Source: Burkholderia sp. BCC0506 (GTDB taxonomy: Bacteria; Pseudomonadota; Gammaproteobacteria; Burkholderiales; Burkholderiaceae). From it: a stretch of 64,000 nucleotides of DNA. This document shows positions 1 through 8,233 of this stretch, piece by piece (position 1 is the stretch's first letter; every line of letters starts with the position of its first letter). The notes beneath the pieces are model-generated. The model worked only from the letters and a program-made list of their open reading frames with translations, made no database searches and was not told the DNA's origin. The stretch lies in assembly GCF_902833145.1 (NCBI RefSeq), contig NZ_CADFEN010000005.1, positions 62,001 through 126,000 of the forward strand, in the 5' to 3' direction. Made by a program: the position numbers and the translations under genes.

Positions 1-825
1 GCCATGTCCTGCCTGCTCGGTCTCGGCGTAAAGCGCGTGGCAAATGTCGAGCAGCGGCGACGCGATGCCGATGCCGCGCGCGGCTTCGGCGACGAGACGC
101 GCATTCTTCAGCACGTCGGTGATCGCGGCCTGCACCGAGAAGTCTTCCGCGACGAGCTTGCCGAGCTTCACGCGCGACACGTCGCTGGCCATCGGGCCGG
201 CGTTCAGCACATCGGCGAAGCGGGCGAGCTCGATACCGTGACGTTGCGCGAAATGCGTGGCTTCGGCGAGACCGGTGACCATCGTGATCAGGAACAGGTT
301 GACGGCGAGCTTCATCGTCAGCGCCGACGGCACGTCGCCGCACACGAAGCTGTCGCGGCACAGCGGCTTCACGAGCGTGCGCACGGCATCGACGTCGTCC
401 GGTGCGCCGGCCAGCATCACGACGAGCTGACCGGCTTCGGCCGGCTTGCGCGAGCCCGATACCGGCGCCTCGACGTAGCGGCCGGACGCGGCGGCGATTT
501 CGTCGGCGAGCGCGCGCGAGTATTCGGGCGCATTCGTGCCCATGTTGACGATCGTGTGTCCGCCGACCCGGGCGGCAAAGGCGGCCGTGCCGCGTGCGAG
601 CACGGCATCGATGGCCGCGTCGTTCGCGAGCATCAGGATCACGGTGCGGCAGGACGCGAATACGTCGTCGATGCCCTCGGCCACCCGTGCGCCGGCGGCG
701 CGCAGCGCGTCGTCGCTGCCGTGCGAACGGCTCCACACGACGAGCGGCGTGCCGGCCCGCGCGAGATTGAGCGCCATCGGCGTGCCCATCACGCCGAGGC
801 CGATGAATCCGACTGCGGTTTGCAT
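1..825 (-). CDS. NAD(P)-dependent beta-hydroxyacid dehydrogenase (3-hydroxyisobutyrate dehydrogenase-like), partial
   Basis: The reading frame starts with ATG at 825 and stays open to the window edge, so the C-terminus is missing (275 codons present). The N-terminus has the Rossmann dinucleotide motif GFIGLGVMG (about residues 6-14). An APVSGSRKPAEAG segment near the middle is the substrate-binding signature of the 3-hydroxyisobutyrate/tartronate-semialdehyde reductase family, and KLAVNLFLI carries the catalytic lysine expected there. It lies 105 bp downstream of the DUF971 gene on the same strand, so it may be the last gene of the unit that begins at 8204 or may be separately expressed. The substrate cannot be told from sequence; family members reduce or oxidise small beta-hydroxy acids. 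Confidence 0.85.
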   Translation of the reverse strand, partial: MQTAVGFIGLGVMGTPMALNLARAGTPLVVWSRSHGSDDALRAAGARVAEGIDDVFASCRTVILMLANDAAIDAVLARGTAAFAARVGGHTIVNMGTNAPEYSRALADEIAAASGRYVEAPVSGSRKPAEAGQLVVMLAGAPDDVDAVRTLVKPLCRDSFVCGDVPSALTMKLAVNLFLITMVTGLAEATHFAQRHGIELARFADVLNAGPMASDVSRVKLGKLVAEDFSVQAAITDVLKNARLVAEAARGIGIASPLLDICHALYAETEQAGHG

Positions 826-930
826 GGTACGGCTCCCACGGTGGGTGAGACGATCGTGGGCGTCAGTATCGCAGCGTTTTCATACGCCCGCCATCCGGCC
901 CGCGCGACCGCGGAAGCCGCGTCGTCGTCG

Positions 931-1209
931 CTACGCGAGGTCCGCCAGGTACGGCCACGGATAAATGCCGCGGGCATGGCCGTCGCCGAACAGGAAGCGG
1001 ACACCGTAGCCGAGCGCTTCCACGCCGTCGAGCGTCAGGTCGGGCCGCGCGTCGACGTGGCCGCCGTCGAGCCGGATCTTTCGGCATTCCGCGCACGGGC
1101 AACCGCCGCGCAATTGCACGTAGTCGATACGTTGCGACGCGCCGTCGGACCAGCGCAGCGTCAGTGTGCGCGCCGGGTGATCGAGTGCGATTTCGGTCGG
1201 CGCGATCAT
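931..1209 (-). CDS. DUF971 (gamma-butyrobetaine hydroxylase N-terminal-like) small protein
   Basis: A 92-residue protein consisting only of a DUF971 domain. A C37-x-C39-x2-C42 cluster within GGCPCAEC is the zinc-binding pattern of this domain. DUF971 is known as the N-terminal domain of gamma-butyrobetaine hydroxylase and as a C-terminal domain in some Mrp/HCF101-type Fe-S carrier proteins. No hydroxylase domain follows here. The ATG at 1209 overlaps the stop of the HEAT-repeat gene by 4 bp, so the two are probably translationally coupled. Placed with an AprAB-like iron-sulfur flavoenzyme, a role in assembling or docking that enzyme is an inference only. Confidence 0.85.
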   Translation of the reverse strand: MIAPTEIALDHPARTLTLRWSDGASQRIDYVQLRGGCPCAECRKIRLDGGHVDARPDLTLDGVEALGYGVRFLFGDGHARGIYPWPYLADLA

Positions 1210-2219
1210 CGCGATGCCTCGTCGATCTGTCCGATCGCGATCCGCACGGCCTTGCGGACGTCGGGGTCGCGATCGTCGAGTGCGTCGTGCAGCGCGGGCA
1301 GCGTTGCGCGGTCGCGCAGTTCGCCGAGCGCAAGCGCGGCTTCCTTGCGCAGGTTGCTGATCGTATGCGAGAGCAGCGCGACGACGGCCGGCGCCGCAGC
1401 CGCATCGCGCAATTGCCCGAGTGCGCGCGCGGCGCGCAGGCGCACCTGCCAGTAGTCGTCGTCGAGCGCGGCGACGAGCGGCTCGCGTGCGGTCGCGATG
1501 CGCAGCTTGCCGAGCGTGGTCGCCGCTTCCTCGCGCACTTGCCATTCGGCGTCACGCAGCGCCGCGAGCAACGCGGTGACGACGGTGGCGTCGCCCGCCG
1601 CCGCAAACCCGATCGCGCCGACCGCGGCGCGCCGCACGTCCGCGTCGGTGTCCGCGGTCGCGACGCGGGCGAGCGGCGGCAGCGCGCGGTCGTCCTTCAG
1701 CCAGCCGAGCACGACGACCGCCTCCGCGCGCACGGCCGCGGCGCTCGCGTCGAGCGCGCGCAGCGCGGGCGCGAACGCGTCGGGGTCGCGCAACTCGCGC
1801 AAGCCGCGCAGCACGGCGCCGCGCACGAACGGCTCGGACCGGTCGGCCCATCGGCACAGCACGGCGCCCGATGCGGCGTCCTTCAGTTCGGACAGGCTCT
1901 GCGCGGCGGTCGTGCGCACGCCGTCGTCCGGGTCGAGCAGCGCGCGGCACAGCGCGTCGACGACATCGGGCTGCTCCCACGCGCCGAGCACGTGCGCGGC
2001 CTCGCTGCGCACGTCGGCCGACGGGTCGTCGCGTAGCGCCGCGATGAACGACGGCACGAGTTCGGGCGCCTCGAGATCGGCGAGTTCGAGCAGCGCGATG
2101 CGGCGCACCGACGCATCGGCTGCGGCGAGGCGCGCGACGAGCGCGGCACGATGGGGGTGTTCGGCGTGTTCGGCGGCCGGCACGCCGGGCAGCGGAATAG
2201 CGGAGGAAGAAGCGGTCAT
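1206..2219 (-). CDS. HEAT-repeat (PBS-lyase-type) protein
   Basis: A 337-residue protein built almost entirely of about nine or ten helical repeats of about 30 residues with the pattern D-x-D-x-x-V-R-x-x-A-x-x-x-L-G (for example DPSADVRSEAAHVLG and DAEWQVREEAATTLG). It has no signal peptide or membrane segment, so it should be cytoplasmic. Repeats of this kind act as protein-binding scaffolds or, in the phycobilisome lyase group, help attach cofactors. It starts 39 bp after the ABC ATPase gene and its stop overlaps the DUF971 start. The context suggests an accessory or maturation partner for the transporter/flavoprotein unit, but function is not known. Confidence 0.85.
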   Translation of the reverse strand: MTASSSAIPLPGVPAAEHAEHPHRAALVARLAAADASVRRIALLELADLEAPELVPSFIAALRDDPSADVRSEAAHVLGAWEQPDVVDALCRALLDPDDGVRTTAAQSLSELKDAASGAVLCRWADRSEPFVRGAVLRGLRELRDPDAFAPALRALDASAAAVRAEAVVVLGWLKDDRALPPLARVATADTDADVRRAAVGAIGFAAAGDATVVTALLAALRDAEWQVREEAATTLGKLRIATAREPLVAALDDDYWQVRLRAARALGQLRDAAAAPAVVALLSHTISNLRKEAALALGELRDRATLPALHDALDDRDPDVRKAVRIAIGQIDEASR

Positions 2220-2258
2220 GGGAAAAAGTCGGTGCGGTGAATGGGCGGGCGCGTGCGC

Positions 2259-3047
2259 TCAGGCGGCGTCGCGCAACAGCGCGAGGCAGCGGCGCTTGAT
2301 GTCGACGAACGCGGGCTCGATTGTGCTGTCGTCGGTACGGGGCCGCGCGAGCGGCACGCGAAGGTCGGCGACGATGCGCGCGGGCCGCGGCGACAGCATC
2401 AGGATGCGGTCGCCGAGAAACAGCGCTTCCTCGATGTCGTGCGTGACGAACAGCACGGTCGTGCCGATGCGCGACCAGATGTCGAGCAGCAGCGTCTGCA
2501 TCATCCGGCGCGTTTGCGCGTCGAGCGCGCCGAACGGCTCGTCCATCAGCAGCACGCGCGGCCGGTTGATCAGCACGCGGGCGATCTCGACGCGCTGCTG
2601 CATGCCGCCGGAAAGCTGCGCGGGGTAGTGCGCACCGAAACCGCCGAGCCCGACGAGTTCGAGCAGTTCGGCCGCTTCTCGGCGGCGCTCGTGCGCGGGC
2701 ACGCCTTTCATCTTCAACCCGAACGCGACGTTGTCGATCACGCGCTTCCACGGAAACAGCGTGTGCTGCTGGAATACGAGCCCGCGATCGGGATGCGGGC
2801 GGTCGACCGGTTCGCCATCGACGACGATTTCGCCGCGCGTGGCCGCGACGTGCCCGGCGAGCGCGCCGAGCAGCGTCGATTTTCCGCAGCCGGACGGGCC
2901 GAGCACGCAGACGAATTCGCCGGGCGCGATGTCGACGTCGAGCGCATCGAGCGCCGCGACGCGCGCATGCGGCGGGCCCAGTTCGATCGTCAATGCGCGC
3001 ACGCCGACGCGACCGGCAGCGGGCGATGCGATGTCCGCGGTGCTCAT
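2259..3047 (-). CDS. ABC transporter ATP-binding protein, NitT/TauT/SsuB type
   Basis: A 262-residue ATPase of the nitrate/sulfonate/taurine importer class. Walker A is GPSGCGKST (50-58), the signature is LSGGMQQR (from 145), Walker B is RVLLMDEP (164-171) with a D-loop following, and the switch histidine is in VTHDIEEA (H203). It powers uptake through the membrane protein encoded just upstream. Its ATG at 3047 overlaps the permease stop by 4 bp, which supports this start over longer in-frame extensions. The ligand of the importer is unknown; family members carry sulfonates, nitrate/cyanate, thiamine precursors and other small anions or heterocycles. Confidence 0.93.
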   Translation of the reverse strand: MSTADIASPAAGRVGVRALTIELGPPHARVAALDALDVDIAPGEFVCVLGPSGCGKSTLLGALAGHVAATRGEIVVDGEPVDRPHPDRGLVFQQHTLFPWKRVIDNVAFGLKMKGVPAHERRREAAELLELVGLGGFGAHYPAQLSGGMQQRVEIARVLINRPRVLLMDEPFGALDAQTRRMMQTLLLDIWSRIGTTVLFVTHDIEEALFLGDRILMLSPRPARIVADLRVPLARPRTDDSTIEPAFVDIKRRCLALLRDAA

Positions 3048-3919
3048 CGCCGCCCTCCGCGCGGTGCGTACCACGGCGTGAGCGCCGCGCCGATGCGCTT
3101 GACGAGCAGGCTGCTGCCCATCCCGAGCAGGCCGATCAGCGCCATGCCGACCACGATGTCCGGGTAGTTCTGCAACGTATAGGATTCCCACGTGAAATAG
3201 CCGATCCCGTACTGGCCCGCGATCATCTCGGCCGTGACGAGGCAGAACCACGCGGTGCCCATCCCGATCGACAGGCCCGTGAAGATCGACGGCGCGGCGC
3301 CGGGCAGGATCACCTCCGCATAGAGCGCGAGGCCGCGCGTGCCGAGGCTGCGCGCGGTCGCGACGAGCCGCGGGTCGACCGCTTCGGCGCCGTGCACGGT
3401 GTTGAGCAGGATCGGAAACAGCGCGCCGACGAACGTGATGAACATCATGCTCAGCTCGGACGACGGAAACATCAGGATCGCGAGCGGAATCCACGCGACG
3501 GCCGGAATCGGCCGCAGCATCTCGAGCGGCGGCAGCAGCGTGTCTTCGAGCGCGCGATAGCGGCCGATCGCGAGGCCCAGGCCGATGCCGGCGAGCGCCG
3601 CCGCGACGAAGCCGGCCAGCACGCGCGTGAGGCTCGCGAACAGGTGCATCGGCAGCTTCGGCGATTGCAGGAACGAGGCCAGCGCGGGCCCGACGTCGGC
3701 CGGCGCGGGCACGTTCGCGAACGTGACGATGCCGAACGACAGCCGCCAGTGGACGGCCGCTTGCCACAGCGCGATGCACGAGACGAGCGATGCGATCCGC
3801 CACGCGCGGCGGCGCATCGGTGTCGGGCGGTGGCGTGCGGCGGGATGCGGCGAAAGGGCGCCGTCGGTGCGCGGTGCGTCGGTGGGGCGGCGTTTGACGA
3901 GGTCGAGGGTGGCGGCCAT
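3044..3919 (-). CDS. ABC transporter permease, NitT/TauT/SsuC type
   Basis: A 291-residue inner-membrane protein with about six transmembrane helices and the typical BPD_transp_1 cytoplasmic loop (EVILPGAAPSIFTGLSIGMG, the EAA-type motif that docks on the ATPase). A preceding stretch GLGLAIGRYRALEDTLLPPLEMLRPIPAVAW is the characteristic SsuC/TauC-like block. The start at 3919 (MAATLDLV) was chosen because the longer frame begins with an unlikely Arg/Pro-rich extension, although no strong ribosome-binding site is visible. It ends overlapping the ATPase start and begins 46 bp after the binding-protein gene. Confidence 0.9.
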   Translation of the reverse strand: MAATLDLVKRRPTDAPRTDGALSPHPAARHRPTPMRRRAWRIASLVSCIALWQAAVHWRLSFGIVTFANVPAPADVGPALASFLQSPKLPMHLFASLTRVLAGFVAAALAGIGLGLAIGRYRALEDTLLPPLEMLRPIPAVAWIPLAILMFPSSELSMMFITFVGALFPILLNTVHGAEAVDPRLVATARSLGTRGLALYAEVILPGAAPSIFTGLSIGMGTAWFCLVTAEMIAGQYGIGYFTWESYTLQNYPDIVVGMALIGLLGMGSSLLVKRIGAALTPWYAPRGGRR

Positions 3920-3965
3920 GCGGGAGTCCGGTGTCGACGAATGGAAAGAGGCGGGCGTGCGACGT

Positions 3966-5390
3966 TCAGCGTGCGGCGAGCGCCGGCGCGGTGACGGTCT
4001 TCGCGGCCGCATAGTCGACCACCGCGCCCGATACCTGCTGCGCGTACGCGTCGGCGCCCGACCTCAGCAGGAACGCGGTCAGCGCGCCGTGCGCGTCCTT
4101 CACGTACCACGCCTGGTCGGCGAACAGCTTCAGGCCGCTCGCATGGTCGTGCACGAATACCGCGCGCACCTTCGCGGCGGGCCCGAGCTGGCCGAGTGCC
4201 GCAAAGGCGGCCGCGGGGCTCGCATAGTGGCGCACGGCTGCGTCGCCGGCGAGCCAGACCTGCGCGACGTCGTTGAAATCGCGGATCGGCTTGCCGGTCG
4301 CCGCATCGTTCGCGACGAGCGGTTGCTTGCCGTAGTGTTTCAGCGCCGCGTCGTAGTCGAGCCCCGACGCCTTGAACGCCGCGCGGATATAGCGATCGTC
4401 GACGAACGTCGCGGGGTCGGGCGCGGTGTCGGTCTTCTTCAGCAGCTTCAGCGTGTCGATGGCCGTCGCGACCGCTTGCCGGTATTCGGGCTTCCAGGTC
4501 AGGTCGCGGGTCTGGATGCCGAGCGGCCCGTGATACAGGTAGTCGACCGGCGCCTCGATGCCGGTGACCTTCTCGATCAGCAGGCTGTACTTTTCCGGGT
4601 TCTGCGCGAGCAGGCGGTTCGCTTCGATCGCGGCGCGCAGGTAGGCGACCACGATTTCCGGATAGCGCTGCGCATAGTCCGCGTCGACGAGCGCGCCGTG
4701 GAAGGTCGGCGCGTGGGTCTGCGCGCCGTCGTAGATCTTGCGCGCGATGCCGCGGTACGGGAACAGGTCGGCGAACGGCACGAAGTCCGCATGCGCGTCG
4801 ATCCTGTTCGCCTTCAGCGCGCTGCCGGCCACTTCCGGCGCCTGCGTGACGATGTTCACGTCGGTGTCGGGGTTCCAGCCCTGGGCCTTGATCGCGCGCA
4901 GCAGCATGCCGTGCGCGGTCGACGCGAACGGTACCGAGATCGTCTTGCCCTTCAGGTCGGCCAGCCCGCGCACCGTCGAATTCGACGGGACGACGATCCC
5001 GTTGCCGCTGCCGTCGATACTGCCGTCGAGCACGGTGATGAACACGCTGCGGCGGCCGGCCTTGCGGAACGCGGCGCCGTTCAGCGCACCGGGGAAATCG
5101 GCCATCGCGCCGAAGTCGAGCTTGCCGGCGACCATCTCGTTGGTCAGCGGCGCGCCGGACGTGAAATCCTTCCACTGGACGTCGTACTTCACGTCCTGGT
5201 ACTCGCCGGTGTGCGGCAGGTATTTGTCGAGCAGATGCAGTTCGCGGATCAGCAGGCCGCCGGTCGCGCAGTTGATCGTCGTGTCCTGCGTGCCGATCGC
5301 GACGCGGATCGTCTCCGCATGCGCGAAACCGGCGGCCGCGACCGCGAGCGACGCGGCGAGCAGGCGGAACATCCGTAGCGTGGTGTTCAT
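3966..5390 (-). CDS. ABC substrate-binding protein with C-terminal NosL-like domain
   Basis: A 474-residue periplasmic protein. Residues 1-25 form a Sec signal peptide ending AHA. Residues 26 to about 350 are an NMT1/TauA-type binding protein (ETIRVAIGTQDTTINCATGG, then LKGKTISVPFASTAHGMLLRA). Residues from about 373 to 465 do not belong to that fold. They read like NosL, the copper-binding accessory protein of nitrous oxide reductase: a VWLAG strand, a YASP segment, AVFVHDHASG (413-416 VHDH), DQAWYVKDAHGALTAF and a final GAVVDYAAA. The NosL Cys-Gly-Met copper motif is absent. It sits between the permease and ferredoxin genes. The importer assignment is firm; the NosL likeness is by eye and needs a profile search. 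Confidence 0.85.
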   Translation of the reverse strand: MNTTLRMFRLLAASLAVAAAGFAHAETIRVAIGTQDTTINCATGGLLIRELHLLDKYLPHTGEYQDVKYDVQWKDFTSGAPLTNEMVAGKLDFGAMADFPGALNGAAFRKAGRRSVFITVLDGSIDGSGNGIVVPSNSTVRGLADLKGKTISVPFASTAHGMLLRAIKAQGWNPDTDVNIVTQAPEVAGSALKANRIDAHADFVPFADLFPYRGIARKIYDGAQTHAPTFHGALVDADYAQRYPEIVVAYLRAAIEANRLLAQNPEKYSLLIEKVTGIEAPVDYLYHGPLGIQTRDLTWKPEYRQAVATAIDTLKLLKKTDTAPDPATFVDDRYIRAAFKASGLDYDAALKHYGKQPLVANDAATGKPIRDFNDVAQVWLAGDAAVRHYASPAAAFAALGQLGPAAKVRAVFVHDHASGLKLFADQAWYVKDAHGALTAFLLRSGADAYAQQVSGAVVDYAAAKTVTAPALAAR

Positions 5391-5440
5391 GTGTCGTGAG
5401 TCCGGTAGTGGGAAAGCGGGGCGCGGGTTGGCGCGCCGTG

Positions 5441-5686
5441 TCAGCGCAGCAGGTAAGGGATGTCGACCTTGACCGCGCCGGTGGGGCAGTCGCGCTCGCA
5501 CGGCATGCAGTACCAGCATTCGTCGAACTGCATGTAAGCCTTGCCCTTGGTGACGTCGATCGCGAGCAGGTCGAGCGGGCACACGTCGACGCACACGGTG
5601 CAGCCCTTGTCGGCGATGCACAGCGACTCGTCGATCGTCACGGGCGCGCTGCTGCGCTGGAAGATGTCGTGCGGGGTATGGGGCAT
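5441..5686 (-). CDS. 2x[4Fe-4S] ferredoxin, AprB-like
   Basis: An 81-residue protein with two cysteine quartets: C23-x5-C29-x2-C32-x3-C36-P and C57-x2-C60-x2-C63-x3-C67-P. Both are [4Fe-4S] binding patterns, and the layout with a longer first spacing resembles the beta subunit of adenylylsulfate reductase, though without that subunit's long C-terminal tail. It begins 11 bp after the stop of the flavoprotein gene, so it is very probably the electron-transfer subunit of that enzyme. No signal peptide is present; the complex would be cytoplasmic. Confidence 0.92.
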   Translation of the reverse strand: MPHTPHDIFQRSSAPVTIDESLCIADKGCTVCVDVCPLDLLAIDVTKGKAYMQFDECWYCMPCERDCPTGAVKVDIPYLLR

Positions 5687-5697
5687 GGCAGGGGTCC

Positions 5698-7437
5698 TCA
5701 AAGGGCGGCCGCGAGCGCGGCCGGTTCGCGGATGCGCAACTGCGCGTAGGCGCCGCGTTCGTCGTCGGCGAGCGGCACGACGTACGGTTCGACCGGTCGC
5801 TTCTCGCTGCGCATCGCGCCTGCCGCGTCCTTGCGCAGCCACGTATGGCAGAACCATTCGGCGTCGTTGCGATGCGGAAAGTCGACGCGATGGTGGTACA
5901 GCCCCCAGCGGCTCTCGGTGCGGAACAGCGACGCGCGCGCGGCCATTTCGGCGCAGTCGCGGATCGCGCGCACTTCGGCCGCCCGCATCAGCTCGTGCGG
6001 GTTGTCGGCCTTGATTTCTTCGATATCCTCAGTAATTCCGTCAAAACGTTGCAGCCCGATTTCCATCTTGCGCGTCACCTTCGGCGGTTGCAGGTAGTCG
6101 TTCACCATCCGGCGCAGCTTGTACTCGACCTGCGCCGGCGCGAGGCCGCGCTCGCGCAGCAGCGGCGCGAACACGCGGGTGCGCTCGGTATCCACCTGTT
6201 CGTCGTCCACCGGCGCGTGGTCGCGGCCGGCCACGTAGTCGGCCGCGTTCTGCCCGGCGAACCAGCCGTACGTGAACGCGCCGAGCATGTAGTTGTGCGG
6301 AACGGCCGCCATGTCGCCGGCTGCGTACAGCCCCGGCACGGTCGTCTCCGCGCGTGCGTTCACGTACACGCCCGATGCGCTGTGGCCGCTGCACAAGCCG
6401 ATCTCGGAGATGTGCATCTCGACCATCTGGCTGCGGTAGTCGGTGCCGCGCCCCGCATGGAAGCGGCCGCGGCTCGGCCGTTCGTTCGTATGCAGGATCT
6501 GCTCGATGGTCTGGATCGTTTCTTCCGCGAGATGGTCGAGCTTCAGGAACACGGGACCGTTGCCGCTTTGCAGTTCCTGGTAGAACTCCCACATCATCTG
6601 GCCGCTCCAGTAGTCGCATTCGATGAAGCGTTCGCCCTTGCCGTTCGCGGTGAAGCCGCCCAGCGGTCCCGTCACGTACGCGCACGCCGGGCCGTTGTAG
6701 TCCTTGATCAGCGGGTTGATCTGGAAGCATTCGAGGTTCGCGAGCGCGGCGCCCGCGTGATAGGCCATCGCGTAGCCGTCGCCCGCATTGGTCGGGTTCT
6801 CGTACGTGCCCATCAGGTAGCCCGATGCCGGCAGACCGAGCCGGCCGGCCGCGCCGCAGCAGAGGATCACGGCCTTCGCGCGGATCACGTGGAAGTCGGC
6901 CGTGCGGCAGTCGAAGCCGAGCACGCCGCTCGCGCGGCCCTGCGCGTCGGTCAGCACGCGCGTCGCGACGATGCGGTTCGTGATCGCGATGCGCGCACGC
7001 TTCAGTTGCCGGTACAGCACCTTCTTGATGTCGTGTCCTTCCGGCATCGGCAGCACGTACGAGCCCATGTGGTGGACCTTCTTCACCGCGTAATCGCCGG
7101 TGCCGTCCTTCTCGAACTTGACGCCCCAGCGGTCGAGCTGCTCGATCGTCGTGAAGCTGTGCGTCGCGTACGCGTACACGGCTTCCTGGTCGACGATCCC
7201 GTCGTTGGCGATCGTGATCTCGCGCGTGTACTGCTCGGGCGTCGCGTGACCGGGGATCACCGCGTTGTTCAGGCCGTCCATTCCCATCGAGATCGCGCCG
7301 CTGCGTTTCACGTTGGCCTTCTCGAGCAGCAGCACGCGCAGGGACGGATCGCGCTCCTTCGCCTTGATGGCCGCCATCGGGCCGGCCGTACCGCCGCCGA
7401 CCACGACGATGTCGTATTCGTGCACATGGGTGTTCAT
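5698..7437 (-). CDS. FAD-dependent oxidoreductase, fumarate reductase/AprA-like subunit
   Basis: A 579-residue flavoprotein of the succinate dehydrogenase/fumarate reductase/AprA superfamily. The FAD-binding Rossmann motif DIVVVGGGTAG lies at residues 9-19, an LLLEKANVKRSGAISMGMDG block follows (as in AprA), and the second FAD region GLYAAGDMAAVPHNYMLGAFTYG lies near residue 370-400. A C-terminal helical domain holds RTESRWGLYHHRVDFP. The protein is shorter than genuine dissimilatory AprA. Its ATG at 7437 overlaps the stop of the GntR gene by 4 bp. With the ferredoxin it should form a soluble two-subunit redox enzyme; the substrate is unknown and could be a sulfur or nitrogen compound brought in by the adjacent importer (inference). 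Confidence 0.9.
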   Translation of the reverse strand: MNTHVHEYDIVVVGGGTAGPMAAIKAKERDPSLRVLLLEKANVKRSGAISMGMDGLNNAVIPGHATPEQYTREITIANDGIVDQEAVYAYATHSFTTIEQLDRWGVKFEKDGTGDYAVKKVHHMGSYVLPMPEGHDIKKVLYRQLKRARIAITNRIVATRVLTDAQGRASGVLGFDCRTADFHVIRAKAVILCCGAAGRLGLPASGYLMGTYENPTNAGDGYAMAYHAGAALANLECFQINPLIKDYNGPACAYVTGPLGGFTANGKGERFIECDYWSGQMMWEFYQELQSGNGPVFLKLDHLAEETIQTIEQILHTNERPSRGRFHAGRGTDYRSQMVEMHISEIGLCSGHSASGVYVNARAETTVPGLYAAGDMAAVPHNYMLGAFTYGWFAGQNAADYVAGRDHAPVDDEQVDTERTRVFAPLLRERGLAPAQVEYKLRRMVNDYLQPPKVTRKMEIGLQRFDGITEDIEEIKADNPHELMRAAEVRAIRDCAEMAARASLFRTESRWGLYHHRVDFPHRNDAEWFCHTWLRKDAAGAMRSEKRPVEPYVVPLADDERGAYAQLRIREPAALAAAL

Positions 7438-8204
7438 CGCGGGTTCCTTGCAGGTTTGCGCGCCTTCTGCCGGTCGACGCGCAACCGGTACTGGAAGGCG
7501 TCGCCGCGGAAATACAGGTATTCGTAGTCGATCGGCGCACCCGACGCGTCGTGCGTGAGGCGCTCGATACGCAGCACGGGGCTGCTTTCCTCGACGTGCA
7601 GCGCGTCGACGATTTCGTCGTCCGCGAGGATCGCGTCGATCGACACGTCGGCATGGCCGAGCGGGATGCCGCAGTCGTTCTCCAGGATCAGGAAGATGTC
7701 GCGGGTCGCGAGATCGGCGCCCGCGAGGCGCTTGCCGAGCGCTTCCGGCACCCAGGTCTGTTCGAGCGACACGGGTTCGCGGTTCAGCAGCCGCACACGA
7801 TGGATCTCGACGAGCGGCGCGCCTTCGGGCACGTTCAGCTTCGTCGCGAGATGGCGGTCGGCCTTCACGGTGCGCAGGCTGCGCAACTGGTTGACGATCT
7901 CGTAGCCCATCGACGACATCGCCTCGGCGAACCCCTGCAACGACGTCACGTTCTGGAACGCCTTCGGCTTCGACACGAACGTGCCCTTGCCGTGCAGCTT
8001 GAACAGCAGGCCCTCCTTCTGCAGGTCGCCGAGCGCCTGGCGCACCGTGATGCGGCTCACGTCGAACATCGCGCAGAGTTCGTGCTCGGACGGCATCCGG
8101 CTGTGCGGCGCATAGGTGCCGTCGAGAATGCGCGCGCGCAGCATGTCCTTGATCTGCACGTAGAGCGGGGCCGCGGACAGCGGCACGACGTTGGGTGGGG
8201 GCAT
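7434..8204 (-). CDS. GntR family regulator, HutC/FarR (UTRA) subfamily
   Basis: A 256-residue repressor-type regulator. The N-terminal winged helix-turn-helix (about 12-78) contains the GntR signature MPSEHELCAMFDVSRITVRQAL and a GKGTFV wing. Residues about 98-245 form a UTRA ligand-binding domain (VEIHRVRLLNREPVSLEQTW, PVLRIERLTHDASGAPIDYEYLYFRGD). It is the first gene of the unit and overlaps the flavoprotein start, so it probably controls its own operon through the palindrome 8-21 bp upstream of its start. The effector is likely the imported substrate or a product of the flavoenzyme. Confidence 0.92.
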   Translation of the reverse strand: MPPPNVVPLSAAPLYVQIKDMLRARILDGTYAPHSRMPSEHELCAMFDVSRITVRQALGDLQKEGLLFKLHGKGTFVSKPKAFQNVTSLQGFAEAMSSMGYEIVNQLRSLRTVKADRHLATKLNVPEGAPLVEIHRVRLLNREPVSLEQTWVPEALGKRLAGADLATRDIFLILENDCGIPLGHADVSIDAILADDEIVDALHVEESSPVLRIERLTHDASGAPIDYEYLYFRGDAFQYRLRVDRQKARKPARNPR

Positions 8205-8211
8205 GGGTCAA

Positions 8212-8225
8212 CTTGTTATGACAAG
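8212..8225 (-). promoter_or_regulatory. Putative GntR operator (inverted repeat)
   Basis: The 14-bp site CTTGTTATGACAAG has perfect 5-bp arms CTTGT/ACAAG around a 4-bp centre. It lies just upstream of the gntR start, downstream of the predicted -10 box, near the expected transcription start. HutC/UTRA-type GntR proteins bind short palindromes of this size. The position suits autorepression. Confidence 0.6.
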
Positions 8226-8233
8226 ATGGAGCG

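Noticed and set aside
5441-7437. Considering the AprA/AprB-like pair as true dissimilatory adenylylsulfate reductase
   Set aside because: No sat, aprM or qmo genes are near, the flavoprotein is shorter, the ferredoxin lacks the long AprB tail, and an ABC importer is fused into the operon.
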